Source: Ashinkailepas kermadecensis (lineage: Eukaryota > Arthropoda > Thecostraca > Neolepadidae). Taken from it: a DNA stretch of 64,000 nt. Positions 58,181 to 64,000 of this stretch are shown piece after piece. The stretch spans positions 1 through 64,000 of the forward strand of contig JAOTOM010001643.1 in the NCBI GenBank assembly GCA_034440615.1. The letters run 5' to 3'. How positions within the stretch are numbered: the first letter of the stretch is position 1; every line of letters starts with the position of its first letter. The translations under genes were made by a program, and so were the position numbers. A model generated the notes under the pieces. It was given only the letters and a program-made list of their open reading frames with translations, was not told where the DNA came from and made no database searches.

Positions 58181-59002
58181 CAGCACGAGACACACGGGAG
58201 ATATTTCCATTATGTCTTTAAATGTACAGTCTCTTCTACCGAAGATTACTTTCTTTTGTCATGAAATGTCAAACACAGGAGCAGCTGATGGTACACGGGA
58301 GCAATGGTGACGCTTTCAGAGACATGGCTGACGCCTGGGGTGCCGAACCGACTGGTAAGCTTGTCCGGCCATCAGCTGGTGAGGGGCGACCGGCCTGATG
58401 GACGGCTTACCGGCCTGGTTGCCCAGGTTACGGTGGGGTCGCGCTTCTCATCCGCAAAAGCTTTGAGATAAAGGCGTTCCCCAAGATCAAAACCGACAAC
58501 CCAACCACTAGGCTAAAGTCCATCTGGGCAAGAATCAGTGTGGGACGAGATCGTGGCATCCTGCCCTGCTCTGTCTACTGACCCCCTTCTGAGGCCAGCC
58601 GGCAACCAGCTGACCGCTTACCTTGACCGGCTAGAACACGAGCTACAACACTTCCTGACAAGACACCAGGGCCGGCTAGTCTTATCAGGGGACATGGACT
58701 ATGTCTTGCGTGTGAATGAGGGTTCTTTAGCCGGAGCCCACCTTATGGCGGCGTTGAGTAGGCATTCCTTGAGTCAATGTATCGACAAGCCAGCTTATCG
58801 ACTGTCCGGCGGAATTTTTATATCATGATAACGAACTCAACAAATGCTTATATTCTTGCAGGAGCGCGAATGTGCAATTTAGCCCGCACCATCCACTCGT
58901 GAGATATTTCGTGTCCAGGGGTATCGTCCCGCTCCCATTAATTCACATACCCGAAGCTGGAAGAGCATCGATATGAATGATCTGGGAAGTACACTGGCTA
59001 GC

Positions 59003-59187
59003 GTGTACTGGTCCCCTGTGTGCTGTACAGACGATGTGAGTCACCAGAGTGATTACTTTCATCAGTTCGTGACCCGTGTACTGGTCCCCTGTGTGCTGTA
59101 CAGACGATGTGAGTCACCAGAGTGATTACTTTCATCAGTTCGTGACCCGTGTACTGGTCCCCTTTGTGCTGTACAGACGATGTGAGG
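59003..59187 (+). repeat. 73-bp tandem repeat, 2.5 copies
   Basis: GTGTACTGGTCCCCTGTGTG starts at 59003, 59076 and (with CCTTTGTG) 59149. The copies are nearly identical, so the duplication is recent compared with the dead LINE that contains it. Confidence 0.9.
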
Positions 59188-59499
59188 ATGCGCAATCACG
59201 ACTCACGGCCAATCATCAGCGAGACAAGGCTTCTGGCCGATCGGCGCTCCTCATATCAGAGGTGATCACGGATGGTACACAGAGTTTAACCGCCGTGCCC
59301 GCTCGGCTATATAGTGTGTGGCACTGGTGAGAGCATCGGGCGACAGATGGCCCGGGCTGGGCCCGGTGCTATGTACAGGTGCGTGTAGACTATTATTTAG
59401 GGGAGCAAATCTTGTCTGGCAAACCAACCTGATGTTGGGCCCAACACGACGAGAGGTACTTCGCGGAGATTGGTCTTAGAACTGCGGCGACCATGGCGG

Positions 59500-59695
59500 C
59501 TAGAGCCGCCACCGCTTCTGGGCTGCAAGAGCCGCCACCACTTCTGGGCTGCAAGAGCCGCCACTGCTTCTGGGCTGCTAGAGCCGCCACCACTTATGGG
59601 CTGCTAGAGCCGCCACCGCTTCTGGGCTGCAAAATCCGCCACCACTTCTGGGCTGCAAGAGCCGCCACCACTTCTGGGCTGCAAGTGCGGCTGCC
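59500..59695 (+). repeat. 26-bp minisatellite, about seven copies
   Basis: Unit GAGCCGCCACCACTTCTGGG plus CTGCAA (59529, 59555 and onward), with CTGCTA variants. Embedded in the degraded LINE. Confidence 0.9.
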
Positions 59696-61030
59696 GCGGG
59701 TCGGAGCCTGCCGCTTTTCGGTCTGGCCGGTGAGCTCGAAAGAACTGAGGCGTACGATAGCCAGTACGAACCTGAGCGGTGAGTGTGGCTCCGACGATCT
59801 CTCAATGCGCTTTCTCCAAGAAAGATAATTTCCACTCAATTTTACACGTCATACTTTGTATGATTAACACTAGCTTAGTCACCGGCATTGTTCCCGCCTC
59901 CTGGAAAATGCAATCGTACAGCCTGGATATAAGCATCTGGCTCTGTTTCAGATCCTGCTAATTGCATACCTGTTCCGCTTGTGCATGGTCTTGCCAAAAA
60001 TATGCAACATACCGTTCATCAGCAGTTATACCATTATTTAAATTCTAGCAATATGTTTAATATAATAAATAATCAAAATAATACATCCAAATAAACAATC
60101 CAACATACTGCAGGCCATGGACTGAGGTAAAATGTCTCTTCTAGTGCTGATGAACAATAGTAAATGCTTTGATGTTATTAACAAGGAAAAAATAAGGGAA
60201 TTTGAACTTTACAGAGGAGACAGCACTTTGTTCCGCAGTCACCTATCGGGACATGTCCAGCAGGTGCTGTTTAGCACACGGCGAAGTGGAAACAAATGTG
60301 GACCGCTGTGCCCCTCGAAGTGACGAGTACTTGTCAGACATAGCTCCAAATCCAATTGGAGTTTATCAGGGAACATCACTTGGTCCACACGTTATAGCAT
60401 ATTTTCAACGATCTCAGCCTGTATGTTGACAACGGCATTGAAATCACGCAGTACGCTGATGACACTCAGCTCGTTGTCAGCGGTAAAAGACGCCACATTA
60501 AGAATCTCATTCAACGTATTGAGGCTACTATAAAGACACTGCACGACTGGTTTAGTCAAAACCAAACGAAATTAATTGCGGGGAAAACACAATTAATTGT
60601 ACTAGGAACTCGACCAAAGGTGTGTGGGTTACCGAAAGTCGCACTGAGCATCTGGGGTGGCTTCACCACAAAGGAAAGCGGGCGGATAAAAGATCTGGGT
60701 GTAATATGGGATCGCAACTTGTAGGTGTAATATTGGGAACGCAACAGGTCAACAAGCTCGTGTCAAGATTCACCAGTGTGCCCATAGGACTAAGGCATGG
60801 CCGACACTGTATCCCTCGTGAGCTCCTCCCAGCAATTGTGAAATGAGTAATGTTATCACATATCCGACCCTGCATAACGGTATCACAACGGTACTCGTCA
60901 GCTCAATGTATGTCTGCAGACAACAACTTATCAACTTCGCTGCGCGCGACACTTCGGGACGACGCCGGCTGAGACCACGTAAGCGACGTCATAGACGAAC
61001 TGGAGTTGTTGTCGGCTCGTGGACTCGCTG

Positions 61031-61395
61031 AGCATCACTCGCTGTATTTGTTAAAGGCATCAGGGCAGCAGGTGAATAAAGCGAACTGCCACAACAATCT
61101 GGAAATACCGCGTCAATCTGCCTGTCGACAATCTGGAATTCAGCGTAACACGCGCCAAACAAAACAACGAAGCATGCCCAGTATCTGATCGTTGTCAGCG
61201 AAGATTAGCATACAGATCATTTGATGTTTTAATAGACTGTCATCGAGCATACGCGAGTACAATGTCGAAGCACTAGGTGCAAGTTCAACAAGCACCTGCC
61301 TTAAGCGTAAGAACAGAGGATATTTTAATTGTAGAGAAGTATGTTCATGCGTGACTGTTATATGCAGATGATCCCCCTGGTGTTTTTTTGACACG
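61031..61395. other. No gene recognised; probable 3' part of the degraded LINE
   Basis: No clear peptide or tail. Confidence 0.3.
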
Positions 61396-61396
61396 G

Positions 61397-61492
61397 GGGA
61401 AAGAAAAAAAAAAAAGATAGGGGAGGTGGGAAAATAAAATATAAAATAAAAACAAATTGGATTTTATATATTAAAAAAAAAAAAAAAAATAA

Positions 61493-61532
<40 letters not shown>

Positions 61533-61660
61533 TTATATATATATAAAAAAAAAAAAAAAAAAAAAAAAAACCCGGGGAGGGGGGGGGGGGCGGGGGGGGG
61601 GGTGAAGCGGGAAAAAAACCACAGCCAAAAAAAAAAAAAAAAAATAATAATAAAAAATTT

Positions 61661-61725
<65 letters not shown>

Positions 61726-61735
61726 AAAGATTTGT
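61397..61735. other. Poly(A)/poly(G) low-complexity block, probable assembly artefact
   Basis: Long A-runs (up to about 60), with GGGGAGGGGGGGGGGGCGGG and TATATATAT islands. The Phe-rich minus-strand frames here are meaningless. It may contain a genuine poly(A) tail but the consensus is not trustworthy. Confidence 0.6.
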
Positions 61736-61739
61736 CGTG

Positions 61740-62225
61740 ATTCAACATGTGCCTGGATTTCAGATTTTCGGAACATGTGCCAACATGTATCTTGAATCCG
61801 AATTTCTGGATCTTGGATCCAGAAATCCAAAATACATGAACATTTTTTAGTATCTGTGATCCAGGAACACATAACTCAGAAATTGATCCTTAGTTATTTT
61901 ACAATGCATAATTGTATAAATCCAAGTTCGTAGTGTCGGAGCATTATTTTGTCGAAACCGTCTGACAATAACCGTTTTTTGGTGTTTTGGTACGCTATAT
62001 ACTTGGGAAATTAGTTACCTTGGACTGTGATAACCGGCTGCAAACATGTATCTTGATCCTATAATGGGTCTACCATCCTTGATCCTGGAATCGAAGCGGT
62101 ATATATGATTCATGTGCCAATTATGCATCGGGATCCAACCGGGATCCAGGATCCATGGTTTATATATGACGTGGAGTCCAACCAGGAACCAAAATCCTTG
62201 ATTCTAGCACGGTATGAGATCCCAT
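61740..62225. repeat. GGATCC/GATCCTGG-rich degenerate repeat
   Basis: Frequent TTGGATCCAG, TTGATCCT, GGGATCCA and CAGGATCCATGG words in both orientations across about 480 bp. This density of one short word in both orientations is like hAT subterminal repeats, but I could not find paired termini. Confidence 0.45.
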
Positions 62226-62800
62226 GTGGTAAAGTGATACGAAACCAAAGATGAATAGGCAATCTTGATATGTTGATGCAACTATTCACACCAAATCAGT
62301 TACGAAGCATTTATGATGTATGCGAATCATCGACATGACGTTTAGATGGGACGTGCTGTTGGCTTGACATAGACGTGGTGTAGTTAGCGTTTGCCCCCAA
62401 TCCACATCTCGGGGGCCACACTTCGAAAGTTATGGTTTGCTTTCGTTGCGAGGAATGGTTTGCCTGTGCGTCGCATGTCCTTGCCATGGAGGACCGGTTT
62501 CAGTCGACAATCTTTGGACAATAGTTCGATTACAATTGCCCTAGCACGTTGTGAGGTCGTGTAACGACGTCCCTCAGGACAGTAGCAAACACAAAATGAG
62601 GAGTGAGTAAGTTCGGTTGTCCACAATGAACATGACGCTTAAAAGCATCATGTCTGAGAATTGCCATCTGAATGTCTTCAATCCCAATGAATATTGCGTA
62701 AGAATAAAATATAAAAAAATAAACCATCTTATTGGTATTTTAGCATCTTAGGCATGTCATGTTCCAAACCATCGAATTGATCTTCATCAGCCGAAGTCTG
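62226..62800. other. No gene recognised
   Basis: Short minus-strand frames only, no domain. Confidence 0.4.
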
Positions 62801-62801
62801 A

Positions 62802-62972
62802 TGAACCATAGCTAAACTGACAACAAGGACAGGATGGGCACATAATGAACCATAGCTAAACTGACAAGGACAGGATGGGCACAGAATGAACCATAGCTAA
62901 ACTGACAACAAGGACAGGATGGGCACAGAATGAACCATAGCTAAACTGACAAGGACAGGATGGGCACAGAAT
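62802..62972 (+). repeat. 44/41-bp alternating tandem repeat, four copies
   Basis: TGAACCATAGCTAAACTGAC then AACAAGG or AAGG, then ACAGGATGGGCACAGAA. Lengths alternate 44, 41, 44, 41, so the true unit is an 85-bp dimer duplicated once. Confidence 0.9.
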
Positions 62973-63236
62973 GAGTTACTTAGCTATGTAATTGCAAATC
63001 AATGAATTTGTCACCTATCGCATATTAAATGGTAGTTCTTCACAAAGCATGCATGAAAATGAAAATAAATCTCCAATCGAACTTCCCCACGCCAACTAAT
63101 ATGCCAAATTACGTTTCCTATTTTAAGCACAAACAATTAACATTTCCTGGGCACCATTTTCGATTCGAAATACATTCATTGCATAATCCACTTCCTCGCC
63201 ACCCCCATTTCCATCCAACAGCGGGCGACGGTCCCT

Positions 63237-63706
63237 GTCCACTCCGCAGGGAGCCGGCCCCTCCAACCCTGTCCACTTCGCAGGGAGTCGGTCCCTCCAA
63301 CCCTGTCCACTCGGCAGGGAGTCGGTCCGTCCAACCCTGTCTCCGCAGGAGCCGGCCCCTCCAACCCTGTCCACTTCGCAGGGAGTCGGTCCCTCCAACC
63401 CTGTCCACTCCGTAGGGAGTCGGTCCGTCCAACCCTGTCCACTTCGCAGGGAGTCGGTCCCTCCAACCCTGTCCACTCCGTAGGGAGTCGGTCCCTCCAA
63501 CCCTGTCCACTCGGCAGGGAGTCGGTCCGTCCAACCCTGTCCACTTCGCAGGGAGTCGGTCCGTCCAACCCTGTCCACTTCGCAGGGAGTCGGTCCGTCC
63601 AACCCTGTCCACTTCACAGGGAGTCGGTCCGTCCAACCCTGTCCACTTCGCAGGGAGTCGGTCCCTCCAACCCTGTCCACTCCGCAGGGAGTCGGTCCCT
63701 CCAACA
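63237..63706 (+). repeat. 34-bp minisatellite, about 14 copies
   Basis: GTCCACTTCGCAGGGAGTCG plus GTCCCTCCAACCCT repeats every 34 bp (63437, 63471). One copy near 63335 is shortened. The period gives a 34-residue super-repeat open in all minus frames (up to 259 residues), which should not be annotated as protein. Confidence 0.95.
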
Positions 63707-63917
63707 CCTGCAGTGGACACCCACGCAAACATTCACCAGTTGACAAAGAATCCAGTGGTTTTAGTCGGTTCGACACCGAATGACTTACCCAACCCCACAC
63801 AATGTTGGTGTGTTCAAAATCGTCCAGATTCCTCAATGCATAGCTTACGTATAGACCATGCAGGATATGCCCTCCCTGAGCTGACCTGAACCGAGGTAGC
63901 ACGAAATTAACTAATCT

Positions 63918-64000
63918 GCACTAACCTAACCTAACCCAACTTAACCCAACCTAACCTAACCTAACCTAACCTAACCAAACCTAACTTAACATCACCTGAC
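63918..64000 (-). repeat. Degenerate CCTAA (TTAGG) telomere-like tract
   Basis: CTAACCTAACCTAACCC-type repeats with CCCAA and CTTAA variants run to the window edge. They could be interstitial or subtelomeric; the right extent is not visible. Confidence 0.7.

Larger units (their letters stand above)
58185..61030 (+). pseudogene. Heavily degraded second LINE (endonuclease and RT remnants)
   Basis: Endonuclease start: ISIMSLNVQSLLPKI near 58195, then SETWLTPGV (about 58315), GGVALLIRKSFEIKAFPK (about 58430) and HQGRLVLSGDMDY (about 58665), where GDMD replaces the usual GDFN. RT pieces: LVLMNNSKCFDVINKEKI (60140; first catalytic Asp replaced by Asn), NPIGVYQGTSLGP (about 60350) and ITQYADDTQLVVSG (about 60445) with YADD intact, then IKDLGVIWDRNL (about 60690). 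Frames change repeatedly and the region between endonuclease and RT is replaced by tandem repeats. It is clearly distinct from and older than the CR1 copy. Clade uncertain (CR1/L2/Jockey-like). Confidence 0.75.

Noticed and set aside
63118..63902. Minus-strand 204-259 residue repeat protein
   Set aside because: 34-bp minisatellite read in all frames; the 34-residue super-period is a trivial result of a period not divisible by three.

Overview
This is a eukaryotic, intron-era, repeat-dominated window with no operons, ribosome binding sites or CRISPR. An arthropod source is the best guess. Degenerate TTAGG/CCTAA runs, the arthropod-type telomere motif, occur at about 50.0 kb and at the right edge. 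The transposon mix (CR1-like LINE, Penelope-like element, hAT elements, tRNA-derived SINEs) also fits. I cannot separate crustacean from chelicerate by eye. The one convincing host-type gene is a glycine-rich CCHC zinc-knuckle protein of the CNBP type at 31.8-32.3 kb (minus strand), and it carries a one-base frameshift. Nearly every other long open frame is either a broken transposon gene or a stop-free reading of a tandem repeat.

Layout. 0-5.5 kb: short tandem repeats, a broken transposase-like C-terminus (3.0-3.5 kb), a CRE/TATA promoter-like block and large minisatellites. 5.8-10.25 kb: a nested structure. A hAT-like element with 8-bp target duplications sits in a TATG microsatellite and contains a second 2.7-kb transposon with about 160-bp inverted repeats, flanked on both sides by long TA arrays. 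10.8-12.4 kb: 37-bp and 32-bp minisatellites and a trinucleotide array. 12.4-19 kb: little recognisable sequence apart from a SINE and two GC-rich islands. 19.1-24.3 kb: a satellite domain built on a ~21-bp GGCCCC monomer. 24.7-26.9 kb: a SINE with perfect target duplications, then a 1.48-kb hAT element with an 8-bp duplication carrying a BED-finger exon. 29.6-30.6 kb: broken Penelope-like element.

33.9-46.9 kb is AT-rich and full of dispersed repeats: a ~490-bp tRNA-headed family (one copy split by a 0.9-kb insertion), an almost perfect 224-bp hairpin element with 12-bp target duplications, and at least eight copies of a ~130-bp motif clustered within 8 kb. 47.9-48.8 kb holds a second copy of the 22-24 kb satellite. 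51.5-55.3 kb is a CR1-like LINE with an SGNH-esterase-type ORF1 and an ORF2 with an open reverse transcriptase. 58-61.2 kb is a much older LINE. The last 2.6 kb is low-complexity sequence, minisatellites and telomere-like repeats.

The genes do not form a pathway. The biology here is transposition, SINE mobilisation by LINE machinery (shared 3' tails) and satellite expansion. Some stretches (50.86-51.0 and 61.40-61.74 kb) look like poor consensus, so single-base frameshifts should be treated with caution.
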